This document shows, piece after piece, positions 9,477-18,103 of a stretch of DNA of 64,000 nt. Positions within the stretch are counted from its first letter, which is position 1. Every line of letters begins with the position of its first letter. Source of the stretch: SHVO01 sp050246995 (GTDB lineage: Bacteria; Pseudomonadota; Alphaproteobacteria; Rhodospirillales; Rhodospirillaceae). A model generated the notes under the pieces. The model did no database searches. It was not told where the DNA came from and worked only from the letters and a program-made list of their open reading frames with translations. The DNA is taken from positions 248,001 through 312,000 of the forward strand of contig JBFWVA010000004.1 of assembly GCA_050246995.1 (NCBI GenBank). Reading direction: 5' to 3'. The translations under genes and the position numbers were made by a program.

Positions 9477-12263
9477 TTATAAAGTCTTGATCAACACACC
9501 CTGGATGGAGTCTTCCGGGCGTAATTCCGGCGGCGATCTCAGCATGTGGGTGACCGGCCCGCCGCACCAGCGGCGCCACAACGCGCGGTAAGCGTCCTCC
9601 AGCGCACGCGTGAACCCGATTTCATCGCGTAAGGCCGAACGCTCCATGGCCGGGCGCAGCAGCGTCCTGATTTCGGCCAGGCGCGCCGGTTTTTTTCCAA
9701 AGGCGATGGCGCGGGCGATGTAGTCGTCGCGCGAAGACGCCACGAACTCATCGGCGAACCCTACCGCCGTGAGAAGGCTGAGACCCACACGGCTCCGGTG
9801 ATTGTCGCCCGCGAGGGTCAGCACGGGCACGCCCATGTAGAGCGCTTCGCAGGTCGTGGTCGTGCCGTTATACGGGAATGTATCGAGCGCGAGATCGACG
9901 CCGGCGTATTTGCCGAGATGCTCCTGCACCGAGGGCACGAACGCGGTCATCTCGATGCGGTCCGGCGCGATGCCGTGGCGGGCGAAATCGGCAAGCACGC
10001 GCGCGCGCACACGTTCGTCGCGCATCTGTTTGCACTTGATGTAGAAGCGCGACCGCGGCACCGCGCTCAGGATCGCCGCCCAGGCCGCGATGATAGGCTC
10101 CGTCACTTTGGGCAGGACGTTGAAGGACGCGAAGGTCACGTAGCCTTTTTCGAGATGCGGCGCGGGCGCCGGCGGCGTCGCCTTGCCTGACGGCCGGTAC
10201 AGATGGAAACAGTGCGGCAGGCGCACGAGTTCTTCCGAACACCAGCGTTCGGCCAAGCCGGGCGGATCGGCGCGGCCGTCGGTGATACGGTAGTCCATGG
10301 CGGGTACGCCGCTGGTTTCGGGATAGCCGAGATACTCGATCTGTACCGGCGCGGGCTTCAGCGCGCAGACCGGCAACCTGTTGCCCGAGGTGTGTCCGCC
10401 GAGATTGACCAGGATATCGATGCCGTCGTCGCGCAGCCGTTGAGCGAAGACATCGTTGGTGAATCCAGCGCTTTCCACCCAGAGATCGGCCGCCTTGCGC
10501 ATGCTTTCGGTGATGACGTCCGTGCGGGAGGTATCGGAATAAAGGCATATCTCGAATTTAGAGCGGTCGTGTTTCTCGAGCAGCGCCTCGAAAAAATAGG
10601 ATACCGAGTGCGCACGGAAGTCCGGCGAAAGATAAGCGACGCGCAGGCGCCTCTCCGGGTCGCGGGTATTGGTGTGCGGTTTCTCGGCGTCCGGCGCCGC
10701 GGTGGAGAAGCGGCGCGCGTATTCCTTATGGATATCGAAGATCTCTTCGTTGGAGAGATCGGGCTCATACAGACTGGCGAACGCATAATTGGAATAGAAG
10801 ATCGGCGCGGACCGCGTATTGACGTTCGCCGCCTCGCGCATGGCGGCGCGCGCGTCCGTGACAAGATGCTGTTCAAGCAGAAGCACGCCCAGGGTGTTCA
10901 GCGCCATGGCGTTCGTGGGATCGAGTTCGAGCGCGCCCCGGATCTCGGCTTCAGCTTCACTGAGCTGTTGATCCTCAAGCAAGGCGACGCCGAGGCTGTA
11001 ACGCGCGAAGGCGTTATCGGGGCGGCGTTCGAGCACCTTGCGGTACACCTTGATCGCCTCCGGTCCCTCGCCGCGCATGTAATGGGCGACGCCGAGATTG
11101 ATGAGCGCCTCGTCATATTCCGGAGCGTGCGCCACCGCATTCGAAAGCGCGGCAACCGCATCCTGGAAAAGGAACAGGCGCAAAAGCAGCGCGCCGTAAT
11201 TATTGCTGATGATCGGGGCGTCGGGCTTGAGTTCGGCCGCACGCTTCAAGAAGCGCGCGGCGGTTTGCAGGTCGCCGCTCAGGGCATATGCGAGGCCGAG
11301 ATTGTTATGGGCTTCCGCATAACTCGGAAGCATGGCCACGGCCTGTTCAAGGACCGCAACGGCCTCGCCGAACCGTTCGGCCTGCCGCAAGGTATTGCCG
11401 TAGGCGTTTAGAAGCGTGGGATGGTCAGGGTGTTGCGCCACCGCACCGGCAAGAAACTTGAGCGATTCATCAAGCCGACCGGCTTCGCGCAGCGCCGGGC
11501 CTAAATTGGCTTTGGCGTCGGCATAGCCGGGATCGAGGACAAGCGCGTCCTTGTACAGCTGCACCGCTTCCTCGTGACGCCCCAGGGCGCCGACGACATT
11601 GGCGAGGTTGTTGTAAATGATGGGATCTTGGGGCGAGAGCGCGAGGGCGCGGCGATAGCTGGCCTCGGCTTCGGCGAGATTGCCTGTTTCCTTGAGCGCG
11701 ACACCGCGATTGAGCCAACTGTCGACGGCGCCCGGTTCGCGCGCGACGGCGTCGGAGAAGGCTTCAGCGGCGTCGGTGAATTTGCCTTCCTTTATCAACG
11801 CAAGGCCCAAGGCATGATGCGCGCGGTCAACGCCGCGGTGGAACGCCACCGCCATGCGGGCGATGGAGGTCGCTTCGGCGAAGCGCGCCACGCGGTGCAG
11901 GAGACGCACGCGCTGAAGCAAGAGATCCAGCTGGCCTGGGACGCGTATCAGGAAATCATCGATTACGCGCAGGGCGTCGTCGTTACGCTGCGCGTCGCTC
12001 AGCATGGCGGACAAATTGACCGCGAATAAGGGCTCGCGCGGGTTCAGCGCGGCGGCGCGTTCAAGATGCACGATCGCATCCGAAATGCGGTTCAGCGCGT
12101 GTTTCGCCAGACCGGCAAGATTATGGCCGTCGGCATCGTCGGGATGGCGGGCGAGGTACGTATCAAGCAGGACTTCCGCGCCGGCCGCATCGCCGGCCTT
12201 GAGGAAGTTCAAGCCTTGTTGGAGAAGCGGCGAGAGGACACGCCCTTGAGACGGCTGTGTCAT
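9477..12263 (-). CDS. Large TPR SPINDLY/OGT-type O-glycosyltransferase (GT41), copy 2, downstream of flaF
   Basis: The protein has 928 residues. About 13 TPR-like units span residues ~10-500 (for example VDSWLNRGVALKETGNLAEA, EAHNNLGLAYALSGDLQTA). The GT41 catalytic part follows: VAYLSPDFRAHSVSYFF (542-558), NLGGHTSGNRL (620-630), GYPETSG (646-652), FYIKCKQM (740-747) and DTFPYNGTTTTCEALYMG (794-811). The usual DLSGHT is changed to NLGGHT, but the His remains. The start codon lies 21 bases behind flaF, so flbT, flaF and this gene form one - strand unit. This links the enzyme to flagellin production and makes flagellin O-glycosylation a plausible role. No acceptor is demonstrable from sequence. 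Confidence 0.9.
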   Translation of the reverse strand: MTQPSQGRVLSPLLQQGLNFLKAGDAAGAEVLLDTYLARHPDDADGHNLAGLAKHALNRISDAIVHLERAAALNPREPLFAVNLSAMLSDAQRNDDALRVIDDFLIRVPGQLDLLLQRVRLLHRVARFAEATSIARMAVAFHRGVDRAHHALGLALIKEGKFTDAAEAFSDAVAREPGAVDSWLNRGVALKETGNLAEAEASYRRALALSPQDPIIYNNLANVVGALGRHEEAVQLYKDALVLDPGYADAKANLGPALREAGRLDESLKFLAGAVAQHPDHPTLLNAYGNTLRQAERFGEAVAVLEQAVAMLPSYAEAHNNLGLAYALSGDLQTAARFLKRAAELKPDAPIISNNYGALLLRLFLFQDAVAALSNAVAHAPEYDEALINLGVAHYMRGEGPEAIKVYRKVLERRPDNAFARYSLGVALLEDQQLSEAEAEIRGALELDPTNAMALNTLGVLLLEQHLVTDARAAMREAANVNTRSAPIFYSNYAFASLYEPDLSNEEIFDIHKEYARRFSTAAPDAEKPHTNTRDPERRLRVAYLSPDFRAHSVSYFFEALLEKHDRSKFEICLYSDTSRTDVITESMRKAADLWVESAGFTNDVFAQRLRDDGIDILVNLGGHTSGNRLPVCALKPAPVQIEYLGYPETSGVPAMDYRITDGRADPPGLAERWCSEELVRLPHCFHLYRPSGKATPPAPAPHLEKGYVTFASFNVLPKVTEPIIAAWAAILSAVPRSRFYIKCKQMRDERVRARVLADFARHGIAPDRIEMTAFVPSVQEHLGKYAGVDLALDTFPYNGTTTTCEALYMGVPVLTLAGDNHRSRVGLSLLTAVGFADEFVASSRDDYIARAIAFGKKPARLAEIRTLLRPAMERSALRDEIGFTRALEDAYRALWRRWCGGPVTHMLRSPPELRPEDSIQGVLIKTL

Positions 12264-12284
12264 CGCCAGATCGCTTTGACGCGC

Positions 12285-12701
12285 TTACGCGCCGGTCGGA
12301 CGAGCGCCGCCGGCCTGCGCCGCCTGGCCGGCCGTTTCCGCGTTCGTACGCAGGCCCGCCGCGAGGTTGCGGTTGATGTTGATAAGCACATCGAGATCGC
12401 TGGCGGAACTGGAGCGCAGCGCCTTGGTGGTCTGCTTATCGACGAAGATCGACAGCGACATCACATTCGCCTTGATCTCCGGCGGAAGCTGGTTATCCGG
12501 TTCGGTCAGATCGGCCTGGACGATGGTCCACAGCAGATGGTTGAAGCGCAGCGCTTTGGCGAACTCTTCGATGTTGCCGGTCTGCTTCTTGGCGTCTTCG
12601 AGCAGCAGCGCAGCCTTCGTAAAGGCCATCGCCTCAACCTCACGCGGGGAGAGATTGCGTTTCTGCTGTTGCTGATAAACTGCAACTTTATCTTTTGACA
12701 T
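12285..12701 (-). CDS. flaF: Flagellar biosynthesis regulator FlaF
   Basis: The 138-residue protein matches FlaF: VAVYQQQQKRNLSPREVEA, LLLEDAKKQTGN, ALRFNHLLWTIVQADL and LPPEIKANVMSLSIFVDKQT. In Caulobacter FlaF is needed for flagellin synthesis/secretion and acts opposite to FlbT. Residues 112-138 are an Ala/Gly-rich tail. The start overlaps the end of flbT by 14 bases, indicating translational coupling. The GT41 gene follows within 21 bases. Confidence 0.93.
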   Translation of the reverse strand: MSKDKVAVYQQQQKRNLSPREVEAMAFTKAALLLEDAKKQTGNIEEFAKALRFNHLLWTIVQADLTEPDNQLPPEIKANVMSLSIFVDKQTTKALRSSSASDLDVLININRNLAAGLRTNAETAGQAAQAGGARPTGA

Positions 12702-13086
12702 TCGCCAAGGCCTCCGCCTCGAACTTTATCAGCTGCCGGCACATTTTGAGGGCCCGGTAGTGGTCTCCCGCAAGGATATGCTGGGACATCTCGACCATCA
12801 GGTCCACCGCACGGGCGTCCACCGGTACTAAGATCATTTGTCTCATTAAAACGAAGTAAATGCCATGGTAATCCTTCTCACGTGCAGGGTTAATGTACAT
12901 GTTGAGGATTGTGACATAGAGCTTCTTGGCGACGGTGTCGGCCTTCTCTTCGGTGATGATGTCCTTCTCGCGCACAACCGGCACGCGGTTGAGGACGACG
13001 AATTCCGTCTTCGCCGGACCATTTGCGATCACGGACGTACCGATGAGAACTTTTTCGTTGGGCTTCAGAGTCAGTTTTAAAGGCAT
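12688..13086 (-). CDS. flbT: Flagellar biosynthesis repressor FlbT
   Basis: The 132-residue protein matches FlbT: MPLKLTLKPNEKVLIGTSVI, NRVPVVREKDIITEEKADT, LYVTILNMYINP and YFVLMRQMILVP. In Caulobacter FlbT acts post-transcriptionally on flagellin mRNA through its 5' untranslated region. Here it sits just downstream of the first flagellin gene and overlaps flaF. About 150 bases separate it from that flagellin gene. I see no clear terminator there, so read-through from flagellin transcription is possible. Confidence 0.95.
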   Translation of the reverse strand: MPLKLTLKPNEKVLIGTSVIANGPAKTEFVVLNRVPVVREKDIITEEKADTVAKKLYVTILNMYINPAREKDYHGIYFVLMRQMILVPVDARAVDLMVEMSQHILAGDHYRALKMCRQLIKFEAEALANVKR

Positions 13087-13239
13087 GGCATTTCTTAGGT
13101 AGCTGGTTCGAAGGCAGTGTCGGGCGGCAATATGAACTTAAACAGCCGCTCCGTGAAGGCATGAACCTTACCTAAAATCCCCCCTTCAAGACCGAGAGCG
13201 TTAGAACAATCGCCTGCCTTTGCTAGGCTTCGGCGCGGC

Positions 13240-14133
13240 TTAGAAGAGTCGCAGGATCGCTTCTTCGGACTTCTGCGCGATCGAGAGCGAGATCGTGCCC
13301 AGCTGCTGACGAGTCTGCAGCGACAGCAGGTTCGCGGACTCCTCGTTCATGTCGGCGTTGACGAGTTCGGCGGCTCCACCCTTCAAGGTATTGATGATAC
13401 GCCCCGTAAAATCTGCGCGGATCTGAAGGAGCGCGGAGTTCGTACCGAGGGCTTGCGCGTTCTGACGCACAGTGACCAGCGCGCTGTCGATGGCGCGCAG
13501 CGCCGCAGTAATTCCGCGGATCGCGCCCGTGCCCGACTGCCCCCACACCGTGGAGTTCGGCAACGTGCCTGTCGCGAGCGCGGAGCGACCCATGATGGTA
13601 TTGAAGTCGGCGATGCGCAGACCAGAGATGACGAGCTGGTTGACCGCCTGCGTTTCGGTGCGTTCGTTGAACTTCACCGTCAATTGGTCGGCGCCCGGCG
13701 CAAAGGCCTGCGTGGAATTCTTGATGAGGTTGATACCGTTGTAAGCCGAGTCCTCGGCGAGGTTATCCACCTGGCTGCGCAGTTCGTTGAATTGGCTGGC
13801 AAGCTTGGCGCGCGTCGTGCTTTCCGGCGATGAGATCGCGGACTGTGCGAGCGCCTTCATCTGCTTGAGAATGGATTCGATGGACTCGAGACCCTGAATG
13901 CCGGCCTTGATGACGTTGATGCCGTCGGTGACGCCGTCCTTGATAGTCTGCAAGTCGGACGCGCGGCTGTTGAGATTGCGCGCCTTGAAGAAGGCGAGCG
14001 CATCGTCGATCGCGCTGTTGACCTTCAGACCCGTGGCCAGACGCTCCTGCGTGCGGCCAATGAGACTGGTCGTGTTTTGCAGCGACAGCAGATTCGTCCG
14101 CGTCGCCGTCGTTAGTGTAATTTCCGAAGCCAT
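13240..14133 (-). CDS. Flagellin, paralogue 1
   Basis: The protein has 297 residues, a short flagellin with D0/D1 helices and little variable domain. The N-terminal helix contains TRTNLLSLQNTTSLIGRTQE and RLATGLKVNSAIDDALAFFK. The C-terminus contains NEESANLLSLQTRQQLGTIS and ends ILRLF. The middle (about residues 140-195, FAPGADQLTVKFNERTETQA) is the divergent part. A GGAGAGG ribosome site precedes the ATG. It is the most diverged of the four tandem copies at its C-terminal third (NAQALGTNSALLQ against SAQQFGTNSA in the others). It is exported by the flagellar secretion system and lies immediately upstream of flbT. Confidence 0.96.
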   Translation of the reverse strand: MASEITLTTATRTNLLSLQNTTSLIGRTQERLATGLKVNSAIDDALAFFKARNLNSRASDLQTIKDGVTDGINVIKAGIQGLESIESILKQMKALAQSAISSPESTTRAKLASQFNELRSQVDNLAEDSAYNGINLIKNSTQAFAPGADQLTVKFNERTETQAVNQLVISGLRIADFNTIMGRSALATGTLPNSTVWGQSGTGAIRGITAALRAIDSALVTVRQNAQALGTNSALLQIRADFTGRIINTLKGGAAELVNADMNEESANLLSLQTRQQLGTISLSIAQKSEEAILRLF

Positions 14134-14173
14134 GCTGACCTCTCCTGCTCCGCCGGCGATGCGTCACCCGGTG

Positions 14174-14189
14174 AGCGTTTTTCGTGCGG
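14174..14189 (-). promoter_or_regulatory. Weak candidate sigma-54 promoter for flagellin paralogue 1
   Basis: Read on the - strand the site is CCGCACGAAAAACGCT. It matches the -24/-12 pattern (TGGCACG-N4-TTGCW) at GCACG and GCT with correct spacing, but one base of the nearly invariant -24 GG is changed. It would give a roughly 30-base leader. The position is good but the match is imperfect. Confidence 0.25.
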
Positions 14190-14335
14190 TTTTACGGTCA
14201 ATTCTGGCCGTATACGCACTTCGCACTTCTACGCATCACCATACGGAATACGCGTAAGAGGCAAAAAAAAGGTTAACGCGAGGGGAAATGAAACCGGCGC
14301 GTGACAAAAGTTTTGCGGCGTTTGCCGAGCGCGCG

Positions 14336-14418
14336 GAATTGGGGTCGGACACGAAAAACAAGCTCTCGTCTGCCTAGCTGAACGAGTCTTCGTTGTTATT
14401 CGTATCTGACCCCAATTC
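14336..14418. repeat. 83-bp imperfect inverted repeat, REP/MITE-like
   Basis: The 20-base arms at 14336-14355 (GAATTGGGGTCGGACACGAA) and 14399-14418 are reverse complements with two mismatches. The inner part continues partly complementary (ACAAGCTCTCG against CGAGTCTTCGTTGT). Such GGGGTCAGA-type palindromes resemble REP-like elements mobilised by IS200-like (RAYT) transposases; this comparison is from memory. No transposase is present in the window. It lies between flagellin 1 and the terminator of flagellin 2. Confidence 0.6.
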
Positions 14419-14503
14419 TGCTTCGCGCTTGCTGCAATCCGCCTTCGCTCCTTCGGCGCTTCGGCGTGATGAAAGAGGGGCGAGCTTTGGCCCGCCGCTC
14501 TTT

Positions 14504-14536
14504 CAAAAAAACGGCCGGGTCGTGAGACCCGGCCGT
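14504..14536 (-). terminator. Rho-independent terminator of flagellin paralogue 2
   Basis: On the - strand an 11-bp perfect stem (ACGGCCGGGTC / GACCCGGCCGT, loop TCAC) is followed by seven T. It lies 47 bases after the stop codon of the flagellin gene at 14583-15470, so that flagellin is probably monocistronic. Confidence 0.9.
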
Positions 14537-14582
14537 GAGCCGTCGTAACGAACCGCTTTGGAGGCGGACTACGAAGTAAGTA

Positions 14583-15470
14583 CTAGAACAGACGCAGGAT
14601 CGACTGTTCGGACTGCTGCGCGATGCCCAGCGAGATGGTGCCGAGCTGTTGGCGCGTCTGCAGCGAGAGCAGGTTGGCCGATTCTTCGTTGAGGTCGGCG
14701 TTGACGAGTTCTGCGGCGCCGCCCTTCAGGGTGTTGATGATATTGGTGGTGAAGTCGGCGCGGATCTGCAGCATCGAGGATTGCGTGCCGAACTGCTGCG
14801 CGGACTGGCGTACAGTGACCAGCGCCGAATCGATGGCCCGGATCGCCCCGTTGATGGCGGTGATCGCCGCGGTGCCGGTGACGCCCCACACGTTCGTTCC
14901 CGCGCCGGTTGCCTGGGCGGAGTTGGCCATGATCGAGTTGAAATCGGCGGTGTTCAGGCCGGAGACGATAAGCTGATTGACTCCGTTCGGCTCAACGCGT
15001 TCGTTGAACTTCACGGTCATCTGATCGGAGCCGGGAACAAACGCCGCAGATCCATTCTTGAGTAGGTTGACGCCGCTGAAGCTCGAGTCTTCCGCGAGAT
15101 TATCGACCTGGCTGCGCAGTTCGTTGAACTGGCTGGCGAGCTTGGCGCGCGTGGTGCTTTCCGGCGCGGAGATCGCGGACTGCGCAAGCGCCTTCATCTG
15201 CTTGAGGACCGATTCGATGGACTCGAGGCCCTGCACGGCAGCTTTCAGCACGCTGATGCCGCCGCTGATACCGTCCTTCACGGAGGACAGATCCGAGGCG
15301 CGCGCATTCAGGTTACGCGCTTTGAAGAACGCGAGAGCGTCGTCGATCGCGCTGTTGACCTTAAGGCCGGTCGCGAGGCGTTCCTGGGTCCGGCCGATAA
15401 GGCCGGTCGTATTTTGCAGCGATAGCAGGTTAGTGCGTGTCGCCGTCGAGAGTGTGATTTCCTGAGCCAT
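14583..15470 (-). CDS. Flagellin, paralogue 2
   Basis: The 295-residue flagellin has conserved N-terminal (NLLSLQNTTGLIGRTQERLA) and C-terminal (LLSLQTRQQLGTISLGIAQQ ... ILRLF) helices. The central region (FVPGSDQMTVKFNERVEPNG) differs from its neighbours. It has its own upstream leader and its own terminator, so it can be expressed independently of the other flagellins. The TACAAAT leader carries AGAAAGGGT as ribosome site. Confidence 0.96.
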   Translation of the reverse strand: MAQEITLSTATRTNLLSLQNTTGLIGRTQERLATGLKVNSAIDDALAFFKARNLNARASDLSSVKDGISGGISVLKAAVQGLESIESVLKQMKALAQSAISAPESTTRAKLASQFNELRSQVDNLAEDSSFSGVNLLKNGSAAFVPGSDQMTVKFNERVEPNGVNQLIVSGLNTADFNSIMANSAQATGAGTNVWGVTGTAAITAINGAIRAIDSALVTVRQSAQQFGTQSSMLQIRADFTTNIINTLKGGAAELVNADLNEESANLLSLQTRQQLGTISLGIAQQSEQSILRLF

Positions 15471-15759
15471 ATTTGTACCCTTTCTAGGATCAGTGACTTT
15501 CTAGAAGCCGTTTAGTCCCCAAAAAAACCGAACCGCTCGTGCAACTAGCCAAAAGCGACGCAAATCAAACGCAAGCTGCGCGTGAACATGCCGGTTCACG
15601 CTGCCGTTCTACGCACGAAGTGCAAACAAATGGTTAAGCCGGAGATGAACAAGGCGGCTTGAAGCGCCTGCGACCCGAAAAAGTTGAGCGGAGCGGGGCT
15701 TTTTAGTTAAGGACGGGTTAATTTCCGGCGTGCGCCGGGCAAAGGCGCCTCGATACAGC
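15471..15759. other. Intergenic leader/promoter region of flagellin 2
   Basis: This stretch separates flagellin 2 from the terminator of flagellin 3. I find no coding frame. A weak sigma-54-like string is present on the - strand at 15560-15574 (TTGCGTTTGATTTGC): it has the -12 TTGC with correct spacing but the -24 GG is TG-shifted. It is too poor to call as a promoter. Confidence 0.4.
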
Positions 15760-15790
15760 AAAAAAGGCGGTTCCCCCAAGGAACCGCCTT
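15760..15790 (-). terminator. Rho-independent terminator of flagellin paralogue 3
   Basis: On the - strand an 11-bp perfect stem (AAGGCGGTTCC / GGAACCGCCTT) with a five-base loop is followed by a run of T. It lies about 65 bases past the stop of the flagellin gene at 15855-16739. Confidence 0.88.
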
Positions 15791-15854
15791 TTCCGTTACC
15801 CCCACTCCATGCGCCGTCGCCGCGTCCTTCGCGGCGTCAGCTTAATGCGTCACG

Positions 15855-16739
15855 CTAGAACAGACGCAAGATCGACTGTTCAGAGCGTTGTGCGATCGAA
15901 AGCGAGATCGTGCCGAGTTCCTGGCGCGTTTGCAGCGACAGGAGGTTGGCCGATTCCTCGTTCAGATCGGCGTTCACGAGTTCGGCCGCACCGCCGCGGA
16001 GCGTATTGATCAGATTGCTCGTGAAATCGATACGGATCTGAAGCATCGCGGAGTTGGTGCCGAATTGTTGCGCCGACTGACGAACGGTCACGAGCGCCGA
16101 ATCAAGCGCACGGATCGAGTTCGTGATCGCGGTGACGGCGGCCGTTCCCGTCACGCCCCACACGTCGGTCCCCGCGCCCGTCGCCACGGCGGCCTCGGCC
16201 ATAATGGCGTTGAAGTCGGTCGTGGTTAGGCCGCTGACCACGAGTTGGCTGAGGCCCGGCGGCTGAATGCGCTCGTTGAACTTCACCGTGAGCATGTCGG
16301 CGCCGCCGACAAAGGGCTCGGTGGTATTCTTGAGCAGGTTATAGCCATTGAAGTGCGCGTCTTCGGCCAGGTTGTCGATCTGGCTGCGCAGCTCATTAAA
16401 TTGGCTGGCTAGTTTGGCGCGCGTGGTGCTTTCCGGCGACGAGATCGCCGACTGCGCCAGCGCTTTCATCTGCTTGATGAGCGATTCAATCGATTCCAGA
16501 CCCTCCACCGCAGCTCTGATCGTGCTGATGCCGTTGGCGATTTGGTCTTTGATCGAGGAAAGATCGTTGGCGCGGCTATTGAGATTGCGCGCCTTGAAGA
16601 AGGCGAGCGCATCATCGATAGCGCTATTGACCTTGAGCCCGGTCGCAAGACGTTCCTGCGTCCGGCCAATCAAAGCCGTTGTATTCTGCAGCGACAATAG
16701 GTTCGCGCGTGTCGCCGATGTAAGAGTGATTTCACTCAT
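15855..16739 (-). CDS. Flagellin, paralogue 3
   Basis: The 294-residue flagellin has conserved ends (TRANLLSLQNTTALIGRTQE; TRQELGTISLSIAQRSEQS-ILRLF). Its distinctive parts are QIDNLAEDAHFNGYNLLKN and FNERIQPPGLSQ. It differs from copies 2 and 4 by TRQE in place of TRQQ. It lies between flagellins 2 and 4 with its own terminator. Confidence 0.96.
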   Translation of the reverse strand: MSEITLTSATRANLLSLQNTTALIGRTQERLATGLKVNSAIDDALAFFKARNLNSRANDLSSIKDQIANGISTIRAAVEGLESIESLIKQMKALAQSAISSPESTTRAKLASQFNELRSQIDNLAEDAHFNGYNLLKNTTEPFVGGADMLTVKFNERIQPPGLSQLVVSGLTTTDFNAIMAEAAVATGAGTDVWGVTGTAAVTAITNSIRALDSALVTVRQSAQQFGTNSAMLQIRIDFTSNLINTLRGGAAELVNADLNEESANLLSLQTRQELGTISLSIAQRSEQSILRLF

Positions 16740-16868
16740 TGGCGTCTCCTGCGAATGCGAGGAACGCTCAACCTACGCGATGAAAAATACCAAAATATAA
16801 ATGCGTAAGGGCAAGCGCCCGTCTTCTTCCCGACCGCCGGCGTCTTCGCGCACGAGCAAGGTCAGTCC

Positions 16869-16895
16869 GGCGGACCCCCAATAAGGGGGCCCGCC
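16869..16895 (-). other. GC-rich hairpin downstream of flagellin paralogue 4
   Basis: GGCGGaCCCCC and GGGGGcCCGCC pair over 11 positions with one mismatch around a five-base loop. It lies ~40 bases beyond the stop of flagellin 4 but has no T-run on the - strand. It may be a pause or mRNA-stabilising structure rather than a complete terminator. Confidence 0.5.
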
Positions 16896-16933
16896 CACTG
16901 TCCGTAGTCGCGTTCGAGGAACGCCGCCGAGTC

Positions 16934-17818
16934 TTAGAAGAGACGCAGGATCGACTGTTCGGAGCGCTGCGCGATCGAGAGCGAGATCGTGCCCAACTGC
17001 TGGCGCGTCTGCAGCGACAGGAGGTTGGCCGATTCTTCGTTCAAGTCCGCGTTCACCAGTTCGGATGCGCCACCCTTGAGGGTGTTGATCAGGTTGGTGG
17101 TGAAGTCGGCGCGGATCTGCAGCACCGCCGAATTGGTACCGAACTGCTGGGCGGTCTGACGCACCGTGACCAGCGCGGAGTCGAGAGCGCGGATCGAGGC
17201 GGTGATCGCGGTGACGGCGGCGGCGCCGGTGACGCCCCACACGTCGGTGCCCGAACCCGTGGCGGTCGCGGCGCTGGCCACGATGTCGCCGAAGTCGGCC
17301 GAGCTGAGGCCCGAGACGACGAGCTGGTTGACGGACGATGTATCGGTACGCTCGTTGAACTTCACCGTGAGCTGATCGGCGCCGCCGGTGAAAGCGCTGG
17401 AGCTGTTCTTGAGCAGGTTGACGCCGTTGAAGCTGGCGTCTTCAGCGAGGTTGTCCACCTGGCTGCGCAGTTCGTTGAACTGGCTGGCCAGCTTGGCGCG
17501 GGTCGAGCTTTCCGGCGAGGAAATAGCGGATTGCGCGAGCGCCTTCATCTGCTTGATGACGCTTTCGATCGACTCGAGGCCCTGCACGGCGGCCTTAATG
17601 ACGCTGATACCGCCGAGGATCCCGTCCTTAAGAGAGGACAAGTCGCTAGCGCGGCTGTTCAGGTTACGGGCTTTGAAGAAGGCCAGCGCGTCATCGATGG
17701 CGCTGTTGACCTTAAGACCAGTGGCAAGACGTTCTTGCGTACGGCCGATGAGGTCGGTCGTCGACTGGAGCGACAGCAGGTTCGCGCGCGTCGCACTTGA
17801 AAGGGTAATATCACTCAT
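16934..17818 (-). CDS. Flagellin, paralogue 4
   Basis: The 294-residue flagellin has N-terminal TRANLLSLQSTTDLIGRTQE and C-terminal LLSLQTRQQLGTISLSIAQR ... ILRLF. The central variable part is FTGGADQLTVKFNERTDTSS. A strong AAAAGGAGC ribosome site lies ten bases before the ATG, the best of the four flagellins, suggesting high translation. About 285 bases of upstream sequence are free of genes and are AT-rich towards 17940-18030. I could not find a convincing sigma-54 site there. Confidence 0.96.
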   Translation of the reverse strand: MSDITLSSATRANLLSLQSTTDLIGRTQERLATGLKVNSAIDDALAFFKARNLNSRASDLSSLKDGILGGISVIKAAVQGLESIESVIKQMKALAQSAISSPESSTRAKLASQFNELRSQVDNLAEDASFNGVNLLKNSSSAFTGGADQLTVKFNERTDTSSVNQLVVSGLSSADFGDIVASAATATGSGTDVWGVTGAAAVTAITASIRALDSALVTVRQTAQQFGTNSAVLQIRADFTTNLINTLKGGASELVNADLNEESANLLSLQTRQQLGTISLSIAQRSEQSILRLF

Positions 17819-18103
17819 AACGCGTAGCTCCTTTTCTAGGACAGTGTTGACGACATTTCTGTCGGCTCAGAACAGGCCTCCATTCAGGAGCTACTCTGAG
17901 CACCGTAATTTATAGTGGCTCGCGGAGACCCTGTCAAACACTGCCGTAACGCAAAATTAATGAGTATTATCAAAATGTTAATCCTTAACCCCCACTCTGG
18001 CAAGGATATTTGCCTTATTTTCAGCTTTTCCCGGCACTGATTAGTGTCCGGCCGGTGGGAGCCTTCCCGCCCCGCAACTCTTAGCTGTGAGACCCGCCAC
18101 CCA

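Noticed and set aside
17996..18015. TGGCAAGGATATTTGCC as a sigma-54 promoter for the gene at 18104
   Set aside because: The -24 and -12 elements are one base too far apart, which sigma-54 promoters rarely tolerate; it also forms a short GGCAA/TTGCC hairpin.
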